A DNA stretch of 64,000 nt. Source: Kandleria vitulina DSM 20405. Its GTDB lineage: Bacteria > Bacillota_I > Bacilli_A > Erysipelotrichales > Coprobacillaceae. Both the position numbers and the translations under genes were made by a program. This document shows positions 26,788-35,372 of this stretch, piece after piece (within the stretch, counting starts at the first letter, position 1; every line of letters begins with the position of its first letter). The notes beneath the pieces were generated by a model. It was not told the origin of the DNA, ran no database searches, and worked only from the letters and a program-made list of their open reading frames with translations. The stretch is taken from the NCBI RefSeq assembly GCF_000702065.1, contig NZ_KL370857.1, forward strand, positions 111,122 through 175,121. Reading direction: 5' to 3'.

Positions 26788-27615
26788 ATGAAAATTATTA
26801 CTGATACAAGTGCACTTTATTCAAAACGTGAAGCTGATGCAATTGGTATTGATGTATTGCCGCTTTTAATTACAATAAATAATAAGACATATACAGAATT
26901 TGAAGATATTATGCCTGATGAACTTCTTGAAATGATCAAGGAGGGTGGTGTACCTACATCTTCACAGCCAAGTTTAGGAAGAACACTAGAAACTTTAGAA
27001 AAGTATGATGAAGATATTATCGTATTAAACATGGCAGATGGTCTTTCTGGAACTTATGCGACTACTTGTTCTGCAAAGGATACATTGGAAAGAGACAATA
27101 TTCATGTTATTAATACAATGACATTATGTGGTCCTCATAGATATCTAGTAGAATTGGCAGTTAAGTTAAGAGATGAAGGAAAATCAACACAGGAGATTAT
27201 TAATGAGATTCATAAATGTATGTCATTTAGTAAATCGTTCCTTATTCCAGTAGATTTTTCTTTCTTAAAAAGAGGAGGGCGTCTTTCTCCTTTAGCTGCT
27301 AAGCTTGGTGGTATGTTAAAGATTGTGCCAGTTCTTGAACTTACAAGAGATGGTAAGTCATTAGATAAGTTTGCGATTAAGAAGAGTGAAAAAGGTGCTG
27401 TAAAAGCAATTATTAAAGAATATCAGAGTCTTGGTGTGAATGAAAACTGTAAGATTTATGTTACACATGCGGGAGCTCTTGATCGTGCTAATCGTTATAA
27501 AGAACAGCTTTCTGAAGCATTCCCAGGAACAGAGATTGAAATTATTGAACTTTCTCCTGTTTTCATCACTCATGGTGGACCAGGATGTATTGCGATTCAG
27601 ATGATTGGAAAATAG
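26788..27615 (+). CDS. DegV family fatty-acid-binding protein (FakB-like)
   Basis: 275 residues from ATG 26788; the adjacent ATG 26785 is too close to AGGGAGG. The family signature is clear: MKIITDTSAL, TSQPSLG, HVINTMT, SFLKRGGRLS, and the C-terminal HGGPGCIAIQ. DegV/FakB proteins hold a fatty acid and present it to the kinase FakA for phosphorylation and entry into phospholipid. No FakA is in the window. Single gene with its own promoter and terminator. Confidence 0.92.
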   Translation: MKIITDTSALYSKREADAIGIDVLPLLITINNKTYTEFEDIMPDELLEMIKEGGVPTSSQPSLGRTLETLEKYDEDIIVLNMADGLSGTYATTCSAKDTLERDNIHVINTMTLCGPHRYLVELAVKLRDEGKSTQEIINEIHKCMSFSKSFLIPVDFSFLKRGGRLSPLAAKLGGMLKIVPVLELTRDGKSLDKFAIKKSEKGAVKAIIKEYQSLGVNENCKIYVTHAGALDRANRYKEQLSEAFPGTEIEIIELSPVFITHGGPGCIAIQMIGK

Positions 27616-27645
27616 AAGCAAGTGAAAACTTGTTTCTATTTTTTT
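27614..27645 (+). terminator. Terminator of degV
   Basis: AGAAGCAAGT and ACTTGTTTCT pair around GAAA, followed by a T run. Confidence 0.85.
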
Positions 27646-27678
27646 GTCTCTATATTATAATAAAAAGTGGTGATAAAT

Positions 27679-28425
27679 ATGAGACAATTAGAGGTTTGCT
27701 GCGGTGGATATGCTGATGCAATCAGAGCATGGAAAGCTGGCGCAAAACGTATAGAACTTTGTAGCTCTTTATTTTTAGGTGGCATTACTCCAAGTGTTGG
27801 CGCTTTGACGCTTATTAAGAAAAAAACAGATTTAGAAGTTATCTGCATAGTCAGACCGCGTGGAGCGGGGTTTATTTATGATGATCTCGAATTTGAACAG
27901 ATGATGCATGCTGCTCAATGTCTTCTTGAAGCAGGAGCTGATGGTATTTCATTTGGTTTTCTTGACGAAGATTTCTCATTGGATAATACGAGAATCCAAC
28001 AGATGACAATTCTTATTCACAGCTATGGAAAAGAAGCTATTTTCCATCGTGCTTTTGATGTATTAAGAAATCCATTGCATAATGCGAAACTGCTCATTTC
28101 TCATGGTGTAGATGGCATTCTTACAAGTGGATGTTTTCCAACTGCACAAGAGGGGATTTCTATCATCAAAGAGATGCAGGAACAATATGGTGATAAAATC
28201 AAGATTACTGCAGCGGCAGGAGTAAATGTGCGCAATGCTGAAGAGATATTAAAGAAGACGGGTGTTCCGGCTATTCATTCTACATGTAAATCATGGAAGG
28301 GAGATCCGACAACCAGCTCTTCTCAGATGTCATTTGCCTACACAAGAAATGATGCTTATGAGTACGTTGATGAACATAAGGTAAAGGCACTTTTAAAGAT
28401 TGTGGAGAACTGTGATAATGAATAA
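27679..28425 (+). CDS. cutC: CutC family protein
   Basis: 248 residues from ATG 27679, placed after GTGGTGA. TIM-barrel CutC family: LEVCCGGYADAIRAWKAGAKRIELCSSL, GGITPSVG, VRPRGAGFIYDD, FHRAFDV, LTSGCFPTAQEG and STCKSW. CutC was named for copper tolerance in E. coli and Enterococcus, though its biochemical activity is unsettled. It lies alone between degV and typA. Confidence 0.9.
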   Translation: MRQLEVCCGGYADAIRAWKAGAKRIELCSSLFLGGITPSVGALTLIKKKTDLEVICIVRPRGAGFIYDDLEFEQMMHAAQCLLEAGADGISFGFLDEDFSLDNTRIQQMTILIHSYGKEAIFHRAFDVLRNPLHNAKLLISHGVDGILTSGCFPTAQEGISIIKEMQEQYGDKIKITAAAGVNVRNAEEILKKTGVPAIHSTCKSWKGDPTTSSSQMSFAYTRNDAYEYVDEHKVKALLKIVENCDNE

Positions 28426-28427
28426 GT

Positions 28428-28454
28428 GAAAGCAGACGATCTGCTTTCTTTTTT
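28428..28454 (+). terminator. Terminator of cutC
   Basis: GAAAGCAGA and TCTGCTTTC pair around CGA, followed by TTTTTT. Confidence 0.85.
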
Positions 28455-28504
28455 ATTTTGAAAAAAGGGCATGATTTTCAGTGCTTTTTACATGAAACTT
28501 TTTA

Positions 28505-28532
28505 TTGTAAATGAAAGATGATGTGATATAAT
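28505..28532 (+). promoter_or_regulatory. Promoter of typA
   Basis: TTGTAA (28505-28510), 16-base spacer, TATAAT (28527-28532) with upstream TGA giving an extended -10. Confidence 0.78.
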
Positions 28533-28562
28533 CTCCTTGTTAAAAGAGAGGTGCAAATATTA

Positions 28563-30380
28563 ATGGATATTAGAAATATCGCTATTATCGCCCATGTCGA
28601 TCATGGTAAGACAACTTTAGTGGATCAGCTATTAAAATTATCTGGTACATTAGAAGCACATGAAGAAATTGCTGAAAGAGCAATGGACAGCAATGATCTT
28701 GAAAGAGAAAGAGGTATTACCATTCTTTCTAAGACTACGGCGATTCACTATAAAGATTATAAAATCAACATCATGGATACACCAGGCCATGCCGATTTCG
28801 GTGGGGAAGTAGAACGTATCATGAACATGGTGGATGGTGTTCTTCTTGTTGTAGATGCATATGAAGGAACAATGCCACAGACTCGTTTCGTATTAAAGAA
28901 AGCGTTAGAAGCGCATGTAAAACCAATCGTAGTTATCAACAAGGTCGATAGACCAGTTGTTAGAATTGATGAAGTTATGGACGAAGTCCTTGAATTATTC
29001 ATGGAATTAGGTGCTGATGATGATCAGTTAGAATTCCCAACTGTATTTGTTTCAGCATTAAATGGTACTTCATCATTAGATCCAGACTTATCTACACAGG
29101 TTCCAAATATGGATTGTCTATTTGATATGATCATCAATGAAATCCCTGAACCACTTGTAGATGTAGAAGGTGGATTACAGTTCCAGCCAGCATTATTAGA
29201 CTACAATGATTATGTTGGAAGAATTGGTATCGGTAGAGTACAGAGAGGAACAGTACACGTTAATGATAATGTTGTCTGCTTAAGAGCCGATGGTTCTAAA
29301 ACAACATTTAGAGTACAGAAGTTATTTACATTCTTAGGTCTTCATAGAATTGAAACTGAAGAATTATCTGCTGGTGATATCGGAGCTATCGCAGGTTTAG
29401 CTGATATTGGAGTAGGTGAAACTGTATGTGATCCTGCAACTGAAGAAGCATTGCCTTTATTACATGTAGATGAACCTACAATTCAGATGATCTTTGGTAC
29501 AAATACTTCTCCTTTTGCTGGTAAAGAAGGTAAATTTGTTACTGCTTCAAAACTTGAACAGAGATTATTAAGAGAAACGAATAGAGACGTTTCTTTAAAA
29601 GTAGAAAGAATCAACAATGCCGAAGAATGGATCGTATCAGGACGTGGTGAATTACATTTATCTATCTTGATTGAAACATTAAGACGTGAAGGTTTCGAAT
29701 TACAGGTAGCTAGACCACATGCTATCATCAGAGAAATCGATGGTGTGAAATGTGAACCATTCGAAGATGTTTATATTGAAGCACCAGATGACTGTATCGG
29801 TAGTGTCATTGAATCATTAGGATTAAGAAGAGGTATCATGGGTAACATGGAATCTGACAATGGTATGACTAAGATTGAATATGTTGTTCCATCAAGAGGA
29901 TTAATTGGTTTCATGACTAACTTCTTAACAATGACAAGAGGTTATGGTATCATCAACCATACATTCAAAGAATACCGTCCATTAGATGGAGAAGCTGTTG
30001 GAGAAAGACAGTTAGGTGTATTAGTATCAATCGATTCTGGACAGACAACTGCTTATGCATTAGGTGGTGTTGAATCACGTGGTGTTATGTTCGTTGGCCC
30101 AGGTGTAGATGTATACGAAGGTATGATCGTTGGTGAACATGCAAAAGATAACGACTTAGTTGTCAATGTTACTAAAGGTAAACAGATGACAAATACACGT
30201 TCATCTACTAAAGATTCAACTGTTGTATTAAAACGTCCAAGACAGTTCAACCTTGAAGGATGTCTTGATTACATCAACGAAGATGAATTAGTAGAAGTAA
30301 CTCCATTAAACGTAAGATTAAGAAAGAAATACTTAACTGAAATCGAACGTAAGAGAGCTTACAGAGCGAAAAATGGTTAA
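28563..30380 (+). CDS. typA: Ribosome-associated GTPase TypA/BipA
   Basis: 605 residues from ATG 28563; a GTG four codons upstream overlaps the ribosome site GAGAGGTG. EF-G-like GTPase with IAHVDHGKTTLVDQLL, the switch element ERGITILSKT, DTPGHADFGGEVER and VVINKVDR. The C-terminal domain has GRGELHLSILIETLRREG, VPSRGLIGFM and RQFNLEGCLDYINEDELVEVTP, diagnostic of TypA rather than EF-G or LepA. It acts in ribosome assembly and in cold or stress growth. Confidence 0.97.
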   Translation: MDIRNIAIIAHVDHGKTTLVDQLLKLSGTLEAHEEIAERAMDSNDLERERGITILSKTTAIHYKDYKINIMDTPGHADFGGEVERIMNMVDGVLLVVDAYEGTMPQTRFVLKKALEAHVKPIVVINKVDRPVVRIDEVMDEVLELFMELGADDDQLEFPTVFVSALNGTSSLDPDLSTQVPNMDCLFDMIINEIPEPLVDVEGGLQFQPALLDYNDYVGRIGIGRVQRGTVHVNDNVVCLRADGSKTTFRVQKLFTFLGLHRIETEELSAGDIGAIAGLADIGVGETVCDPATEEALPLLHVDEPTIQMIFGTNTSPFAGKEGKFVTASKLEQRLLRETNRDVSLKVERINNAEEWIVSGRGELHLSILIETLRREGFELQVARPHAIIREIDGVKCEPFEDVYIEAPDDCIGSVIESLGLRRGIMGNMESDNGMTKIEYVVPSRGLIGFMTNFLTMTRGYGIINHTFKEYRPLDGEAVGERQLGVLVSIDSGQTTAYALGGVESRGVMFVGPGVDVYEGMIVGEHAKDNDLVVNVTKGKQMTNTRSSTKDSTVVLKRPRQFNLEGCLDYINEDELVEVTPLNVRLRKKYLTEIERKRAYRAKNG

Positions 30381-30385
30381 TAATG

Positions 30386-30414
30386 AAGGGTAATGGGATC
30401 CATTACCCTTTTTT
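30386..30414 (+). terminator. Terminator of typA
   Basis: AAGGGTAATGG and CCATTACCCTT pair around GAT, followed by TTTT. Confidence 0.85.
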
Positions 30415-30430
30415 CAAAGGAGCACTCAAT

Positions 30431-31303
30431 ATGAAGAAAAAAGAAATTGAGACTTTATTTAAGAAGACACCCAAAAAGGGCTTTTATACATTAGAAAAAG
30501 ATGGCTATTTATTTGTACTTGAATCATTAGGACTATTTAAATATGGCCTATTAAGTGTCATTGAAGAAAAAGGTCCCCTTAATGAATTTATTGATCGACT
30601 TGTGATCCATAATCAATATGTAGAACGTTCATATATTATCAATAATGAATTTGGTGTTGTCTTAAATAGAATAGACATTAATGCATTAGAACTTCTTCTT
30701 GATGAAATCATCGCATTCTTTAAAGACAATCATATTGAAAATATCTGTCTTCATTGTCATCAAAGAAAAGATCTTGCATTCTTCTACAATGATGTCAACA
30801 TTGAAATATCATGTGAAGAATGTCTTCAAGAGGTAGAGTACAAAGAACATTCTAGTCATCTATTAAGAGGCATTCTCGGTGCTCTTATTGGATGCATCAT
30901 TCCTACATTCCTATTTATTATTTCAAGACATATCGGTTACCTGATTGCTCCAGTGGGTATTCTTTATGGTTTACTTGCTTATTATGGCTATAAGAAATTA
31001 GGCTATTACATGGACAAGAAGGGTATATGTGCAAGTTTTCTGACTGCTGTAGTGACAATGTTTTTAGGTCAATCAGTTCGTTATGTCTACGATGTTGTTG
31101 ATGCTTTTCAGGCCAACTGGAAAATCAAGGTTTCCTTTTCTGAAGCTTTAGGTGTAATGCCAGGTTTAATCAATGGATCAGTCTTGGCAGTAGGTCTTGT
31201 CTATTTGATTTATATCCTTGTTTTTCTTCTTGTTACATATGTAATAGTTATCGTTATAGAAAAAAGAAAAGGTTATCATTTTAATGTTATTGAAAAGCTA
31301 TAA
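30431..31303 (+). CDS. Zinc-ribbon-containing membrane protein of unknown function
   Basis: 290 residues from ATG 30431 (MKKKEIETLF), which has AAAGGAG 8 bases ahead. An upstream in-frame start runs through the typA terminator and is rejected. The N-terminal 110 residues are soluble. A four-cysteine ribbon follows (ICLHCHQ...EISCEECLQEV), then five or so membrane helices from about residue 145. The first helix pair contains GILGALIGCIIPTFLF. No family was recognised. The ribbon-before-helices layout suggests a metal-stabilised cytoplasmic domain. Confidence 0.75.
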   Translation: MKKKEIETLFKKTPKKGFYTLEKDGYLFVLESLGLFKYGLLSVIEEKGPLNEFIDRLVIHNQYVERSYIINNEFGVVLNRIDINALELLLDEIIAFFKDNHIENICLHCHQRKDLAFFYNDVNIEISCEECLQEVEYKEHSSHLLRGILGALIGCIIPTFLFIISRHIGYLIAPVGILYGLLAYYGYKKLGYYMDKKGICASFLTAVVTMFLGQSVRYVYDVVDAFQANWKIKVSFSEALGVMPGLINGSVLAVGLVYLIYILVFLLVTYVIVIVIEKRKGYHFNVIEKL

Positions 31304-31421
31304 ATCATTTTTGTATGAATAAATCATTGTTTTTTATTGAAAGTGTTCTTATTTAGTGTTATATTATTTTCATTAAGTGTGGTTTTAACATGCTTAAAAT
31401 AATAATAGGGGGATGCAAAGC

Positions 31422-31640
31422 ATGAAAACAAAGATTGAAGTGCAGTTCCAGGATAAAGATGTAAATGTAAATGACATCGAAAAAGCCGTTAAAGAAGATT
31501 TAAAGGCTAAGGGTGTAAAACTTAACACACTTGCTAACTTAGATGTCTACTATAAACCAGAAGATGGTTCAATTTATTATGTAGCTGCTACAAAAGACAA
31601 AAAAGAATATAACGTAGAAGATGCACCATTGTACATCTAG
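31422..31640 (+). CDS. DUF6465-like small protein
   Basis: 72 residues from ATG 31422 with AGGGGG 9 bases ahead; an ATG-like start at 31413 would sit on the ribosome site. The sequence MKTKIEVQFQDKDVNVNDIEKAVKEDLKAKG ends in NLDVYYKPEDGSIYYVAATKD. It is an alpha/beta small domain common as a single gene in Bacillota, with no established function. Own promoter region and terminator. Confidence 0.7.
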   Translation: MKTKIEVQFQDKDVNVNDIEKAVKEDLKAKGVKLNTLANLDVYYKPEDGSIYYVAATKDKKEYNVEDAPLYI

Positions 31641-31666
31641 AAAGTAGCCTTAGGCTACTTTTTTTA
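31641..31666 (+). terminator. Terminator after the DUF6465-like gene
   Basis: AAGTAGCC and GGCTACTT pair with a short loop, followed by T residues. Confidence 0.85.
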
Positions 31667-31730
31667 TGGAAATTCACTTTCTATTCATATTCACCGTGGT
31701 ATACTTATAATAATGAATAAGGAGGACACA

Positions 31731-32795
31731 ATGATCGCGTTATTTATATATTTGGCAGGATTTATTGGAATGTTGCTGATATTCAATCTTGTCTTTTTTG
31801 AAATGAGTCGAGCGAAGGCTCTTAGTGTTAAGAACTATGCGTGGTTCTCTACTTTAAGTAAACCCTATAATTATACTAGAACAGGTTCAATGATCTTCAT
31901 CTGTGTGTTAACTTATCTGTTAACAGGCCATGGAGACCTTTCAGGTTTAGAATGGATAGTCTACTTGATTCTCTTTGTCGCATGTGGAGTCATCGCAGAT
32001 GCGATGACACAGTTCATTATCCAGAAGTATGCCCAGATCCGATGTCGCAAGATGATTCGTATGGCTACATCTTTAGAAGATGAATTTAGTGAAGCTATGA
32101 ATTTTGTTGAAGATTATGACTATGTAGTTTCTTCTGCTAAATACGATGAAAAAGAAATTGCTAAAAAATATATCACGAAAGAAGATCATCTTTCTTTCAT
32201 CGGTGTAGATAGAGGAGAGTTCGCAAAGAACTTTGGAGATTATCCAGAAGCTACTTATAATGTGGATTCTTTCTCTCCTGTAGAAGATGTACAAAAAAAC
32301 CTTGAAGGAACACCAGTTCGTGCAACAACGCTTACGCCAAATGGACAGATGCCGTTTAAGGATAAAAGACTAGATGTTGTGATGAATCAGTATTCCAACT
32401 ACAATAAAGATGAAGTCAAGAGAGTTCTTAAAGATGATGGCTATTTCATCGTCAATCAGTATGGCTCTCACAATCTAAGAGAGTTCCTTAATGTCTATAT
32501 GTACCTTCGTGTAAAAGGTGTATGGGATCTTGAATCTTGCAAGATGACATTGAAATCTATTAACTTTAAAGTAGAAGAAGCCTATGAAGATTATGGCTAT
32601 GTAAGATTTAAGAATCTTTCACAGCTGCATACTTATTTCACGATAGTATTGCAAGATGTAGCAGCTAATCCTGAAAAGTATAAGGCATTCTATTTGAAGG
32701 CGCTACAGGATATTAAAGAAAATGGTTTTTATGAAATGACAACATATCGCTTCTTGATTGTAGCGAAGAAGGAGAAAGACAATGAACATGAATGA
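31731..32795 (+). CDS. Membrane-anchored, degenerate methyltransferase-like protein
   Basis: 354 residues from ATG 31731 with AAGGAGG ahead. Three hydrophobic segments lie within the first 100 residues. The soluble remainder looks like a class I SAM methyltransferase: MPFKDKRLDVVMNQYSNYNKDEVKRVLKDDGYFIVNQYGSHN matches the motif IV to V region of BioC/UbiE-like enzymes, and TYRFLIVAKKE is a typical last strand. The glycine-rich motif I is not visible, so activity is doubtful. It overlaps the next small gene by 14 bases and is probably in one unit with an amidase. Confidence 0.65.
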   Translation: MIALFIYLAGFIGMLLIFNLVFFEMSRAKALSVKNYAWFSTLSKPYNYTRTGSMIFICVLTYLLTGHGDLSGLEWIVYLILFVACGVIADAMTQFIIQKYAQIRCRKMIRMATSLEDEFSEAMNFVEDYDYVVSSAKYDEKEIAKKYITKEDHLSFIGVDRGEFAKNFGDYPEATYNVDSFSPVEDVQKNLEGTPVRATTLTPNGQMPFKDKRLDVVMNQYSNYNKDEVKRVLKDDGYFIVNQYGSHNLREFLNVYMYLRVKGVWDLESCKMTLKSINFKVEEAYEDYGYVRFKNLSQLHTYFTIVLQDVAANPEKYKAFYLKALQDIKENGFYEMTTYRFLIVAKKEKDNEHE

Positions 32796-32997
32796 AATGG
32801 TTCAGCAGCTCATCACTAAAGTTCAAAAAGACCCTAAGCTTTTAGATCAGTTGACAGCTCACCCAACTAAGACAATTGAACAGCTGATCGGTGTGGATCT
32901 TCCAGATGAGCAAGTTGACGAAGTAATCAAGAAAGTACTTGCTAATGTAAGTACAGACAAAATTGGAGATGTTCTCGGTGGATTATTCAAGAAATAG
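32782..32997 (+). CDS. 71-residue helical peptide resembling a nitrile-hydratase-type leader
   Basis: Starts with AAGGAG at a good distance. Sequence: helix MVQQLITKVQKDPKLLDQL, then HPTKTIEQLIGVDLPDEQ, then VIKKVLANVSTDKIGDVLGGLFKK. The pattern of DPxLLxxLxxxPxxxxxxxxGVxLP is like the leader region of NHLP-type ribosomal peptides, and it ends in GG plus only LFKK, with no core peptide. Similar small proteins occur widely in Bacillota without known function. It overlaps the methyltransferase-like gene by 14 bases and the amidase gene by about 29. Confidence 0.7.
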   Translation: MNMNEMVQQLITKVQKDPKLLDQLTAHPTKTIEQLIGVDLPDEQVDEVIKKVLANVSTDKIGDVLGGLFKK

Positions 32998-33643
32998 TTA
33001 TCATCCTAGACATCAAAAACAGGTGCGAAAAAATAGCAGAACGTTTGCTATTATCGCACTTGTCTTATTCTTGGCGGTAGGTGTTATTTTCTATCAGTAT
33101 AAGAAAACAGTGATGGCGACAAAGTCGCTTGATGAGCTTCCTATTGAAGTCAATCTTATCTCGCTAAGCCCTTATACAAGATCCGGAAGAGCCTTAAAGA
33201 AGGTAAATGGGATTGTTGTTCATTACACTGCTAATCCAGGTGCAACTGCCAAGGAGAATAGAGATTATTTTAATTCTCTTGCGACCACCCATAAGACCAA
33301 GGCATCTTGTCATTTTATTATTGGATTAGATGGAGAAATTATTCAGTGCATTCCTACTCGTGAAATGAGTTATGCATCCAATTCCCGTAACAGGGATACG
33401 ATCTCTATTGAGTGCTGTCATAAAGATGCTTCTGGTAAATTTAACCGCAAGACTTATCGTTCTCTTGTGTTATTAACAAGAGCACTCATGAAAAAATTTA
33501 ATCTCTCATCTTCTCAAGTTATCCGTCATTATGATGTGACAGGAAAACTTTGTCCGCTATACTATGTAAAAAATAGTGATAAATGGGACAATTTTAGGGA
33601 AGACTTAAATCAATGGTCATTTTTCGATTACTTATATTATTAA
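32969..33643 (+). CDS. N-acetylmuramoyl-L-alanine amidase (Amidase_2), membrane-anchored
   Basis: About 224 residues. A basic N-terminus is followed by one hydrophobic segment (FAIIALVLFLAVGVIF), so the enzyme domain faces outward. The Amidase_2 fold shows VVHYTANPG, SCHFIIGLDG, TISIECCH and VIRHYDVTGKLCPLYY, giving the zinc histidines and cysteine. It would cut the bond between muramic acid and the stem peptide. ATG 32969 is the best ATG but overlaps the previous gene by 29 bases without a clear ribosome site; GTG 32978 or 33024 are alternatives. Confidence 0.85.
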   Translation: MFSVDYSRNSYHPRHQKQVRKNSRTFAIIALVLFLAVGVIFYQYKKTVMATKSLDELPIEVNLISLSPYTRSGRALKKVNGIVVHYTANPGATAKENRDYFNSLATTHKTKASCHFIIGLDGEIIQCIPTREMSYASNSRNRDTISIECCHKDASGKFNRKTYRSLVLLTRALMKKFNLSSSQVIRHYDVTGKLCPLYYVKNSDKWDNFREDLNQWSFFDYLYY

Positions 33644-33662
33644 TTTCTAAACTATAAATTAA

Positions 33663-33676
33663 TGAAAGCGTTTAAA
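33663..33676 (+). promoter_or_regulatory. Candidate CcpA cre box upstream of ptsH
   Basis: TGAAAGCGTTTAAA matches the consensus TGWAANCGNTNWCA at 13 of 14 positions. It lies just upstream of the -35, centred near -48 from the expected start, the geometry of CcpA activation rather than a roadblock. Binding is inference. Confidence 0.5.
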
Positions 33677-33683
33677 AAATACA

Positions 33684-33711
33684 TTGAAAGGAATCGAAAA
33701 TATGATATAAT
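33684..33711 (+). promoter_or_regulatory. Promoter of ptsH
   Basis: TTGAAA (33684-33689), 16-base spacer, extended -10 TGATATAAT ending at 33711. Confidence 0.78.
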
Positions 33712-33738
33712 AGAAATATATTTAAGGAGGAATTTTCA

Positions 33739-34008
33739 ATGGAAAAATTTAGTTTTACAGTTATCGATCCAGTTGGATTACATGCTAGACCAGCTACTAT
33801 CTTAGTTAACCAGGCAAGCAAATTTGCTTCTAACGTTAAGTTATTATATAACGGAAAAGAAGTTAACTTAAAATCAATCATGGGTGTTATGTCTTTAGGT
33901 GTTCCAACTAAAGCTACAGTTGAAATCCAGGCTGAAGGCGATGACGAAAAAGATGCAATCGATTCAATCAAGAAAGTTGTAATCGAACAGAAAGTTGCAG
34001 AAGCTTAA
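33739..34008 (+). CDS. ptsH: Phosphocarrier protein HPr
   Basis: 89 residues. H15 in GLHARPAT is the site phosphorylated by enzyme I, and S46 in [11 protein letters not shown] is the site for HPr kinase, which creates the CcpA co-repressor. Regulatory S46 confirms the Gram-positive type. The gene stands alone with its own promoter and terminator; ptsI is not adjacent, which is unusual compared with ptsHI of bacilli. AAGGAGG precedes the ATG. Confidence 0.97.
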   Translation: MEKFSFTVIDPVGLHARPATILVNQASKFASNVKLLYNGKEVNLKSIMGVMSLGVPTKATVEIQAEGDDEKDAIDSIKKVVIEQKVAEA

Positions 34009-34024
34009 TTAATATTATAATGAA

Positions 34025-34083
34025 AAAAGAGTCGTAACGAAGAGTTGTTCATTTGAACTTACCCTTCATTACGGCTCTTTTAA
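34025..34083. terminator. Long terminator hairpin after ptsH
   Basis: AAAGAGTCGTAACGAAG pairs imperfectly with CTTCATTACGGCTCTTT over 17 positions, and the loop contains a smaller GTTCATTTGAAC hairpin. T and A tracts on both sides let it serve the convergent S-component gene too. Confidence 0.75.
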
Positions 34084-34084
34084 A

Positions 34085-34588
34085 TTAAGCCATAAGTTTG
34101 TCGTATTTCTTTTGTAATTGCGCTTTACGTAAGACAATAAGACCAACAACAGCGCCCATGATGGCCTGAGCAAAATCGAATGGAAGTTTTAACATTGCAT
34201 ATTCTGGTGTTGCATATACATAGCTTCTTCCTAAAGTATAGCCAGTAATCATAATGATCTGTCCAATAAGAAGGCCAATAGCCAATCCTTTTTTGCCTTC
34301 AATCTTTCTTACCGCTAACGAAATGACGATAGCCTGAAGACCATGAGTGACTAGAGTGACAAACATTGGAGCAGGATAGAAGAATACATCGCCTAGGAAA
34401 CTTCCTACGCCGCAGGCAAGGAAGGCACCAAGTGGATCAAGCAGTACAGCTGCAATGACAATGACGATATCATTAAGATAGAAATGACCTCCTGGGACAG
34501 GAATACTAAAGGTGCTTAGTACTAAGGTGAATGCCATAAATAAAGCAACAATAAACATCCATCTTATTCTTGTGTGTGTGTTTTTCAT
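34085..34588 (-). CDS. ECF transporter S component
   Basis: 167 residues from ATG 34588, with GGAGGG ahead. Five or six membrane helices and the S-component pattern FTLVLSTFSIPVPGGHFYLNDIVIVIAAVLLDP, followed by VGSFLGDVFF and a final LRKAQLQKKYDKL tail. S components capture a vitamin and share the EcfAA'T energising module, which is not in the window. The substrate is uncertain; pantothenate- or hydroxymethylpyrimidine-type families are possible. It is a single gene. Confidence 0.82.
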   Translation of the reverse strand: MKNTHTRIRWMFIVALFMAFTLVLSTFSIPVPGGHFYLNDIVIVIAAVLLDPLGAFLACGVGSFLGDVFFYPAPMFVTLVTHGLQAIVISLAVRKIEGKKGLAIGLLIGQIIMITGYTLGRSYVYATPEYAMLKLPFDFAQAIMGAVVGLIVLRKAQLQKKYDKLMA

Positions 34589-34730
34589 AAAATCCCTCCT
34601 TCTTGTGCAATAGATTACCATGATACTGGATATAAGAAAATAGCCAGTTTACATCAAATAATAATGGTCAGTGTGCACCTTGTAAAAACAGGATGTGTGT
34701 GTTAATGTGAAGGTGAAGGAAGGTGAGGGT

Positions 34731-35288
34731 ATGGAAAGAATATACGAAGAAATAAGTGAACAAGCAAAAATCGCAATTGAAGAACTTATTGAAGTAGGAC
34801 ATGTAAAAGCCGGTCAGATTATCGTAATCGGCTGCTCTAGCAGCGAGTGTGTCGGAGGACACATCGGCAAGGACAGCTCTATGGACGCCGCACAGGCGCT
34901 CTATTCGAGTGTTGCCCCAGTTCTTGAAAAGAAGGGCATCTATCTTGCAGCGCAGTGCTGTGAACATTTGAATCGTGCTTTGATTATTGAACGTGAAGCA
35001 GCTGAAAAGTTTGGCTATGAGGAAGTGAATGTGATTCCACAGCCTCATGCTGGTGGCAGCTGGGCAGTCAACTGTTATGAAGGTATGAGTGATCCTGTTG
35101 CTGTAGAACATATCAAGGCGCATGCTGGATTGGACATTGGGGGAACACTTATTGGCATGCATCTCAAAGATGTAGCAGTACCAGTAAGACTTGGCGTAGA
35201 TCATATTGGCAAAGCCATTCTTCTTGCAGCCCGTACGAGAGCGAAATACATTGGCGGAGAACGCGCACATTACTATGCAGAAGATTAA
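34731..35288 (+). CDS. ywlG: UPF0340 (TIGR01440, YwlG-like) protein
   Basis: 185 residues from ATG 34731, behind AAGGTGAGG. Family features: VIGCSSSECVGGHIGKDSS, CCEHLNRALIIE, NVIPQPHAGGSWA, DIGGTLIGMHL and RTRAKYIGGERAHY. The family is universal in Bacillota but its function is unknown. It is divergent from the S component and followed by a terminator. Confidence 0.92.
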   Translation: MERIYEEISEQAKIAIEELIEVGHVKAGQIIVIGCSSSECVGGHIGKDSSMDAAQALYSSVAPVLEKKGIYLAAQCCEHLNRALIIEREAAEKFGYEEVNVIPQPHAGGSWAVNCYEGMSDPVAVEHIKAHAGLDIGGTLIGMHLKDVAVPVRLGVDHIGKAILLAARTRAKYIGGERAHYYAED

Positions 35289-35315
35289 AAGAGTCGATTC
35301 AATCGACTCTTTTTA
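35286..35315 (+). terminator. Terminator of the UPF0340 gene
   Basis: AAAAGAGTCGAT and ATCGACTCTTTT pair around TCA at the stop codon. Confidence 0.85.
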
Positions 35316-35372
35316 TTGATTATAAAAAATATTGGCATTAAAATATATATAATAAATAGGAGGACGTAAGAA

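Noticed and set aside
34668..35270. 200-residue open frame opposite the UPF0340 gene
   Set aside because: Cysteine- and histidine-rich composition typical of antisense reading, no ribosome site, and full overlap with a well-conserved gene.
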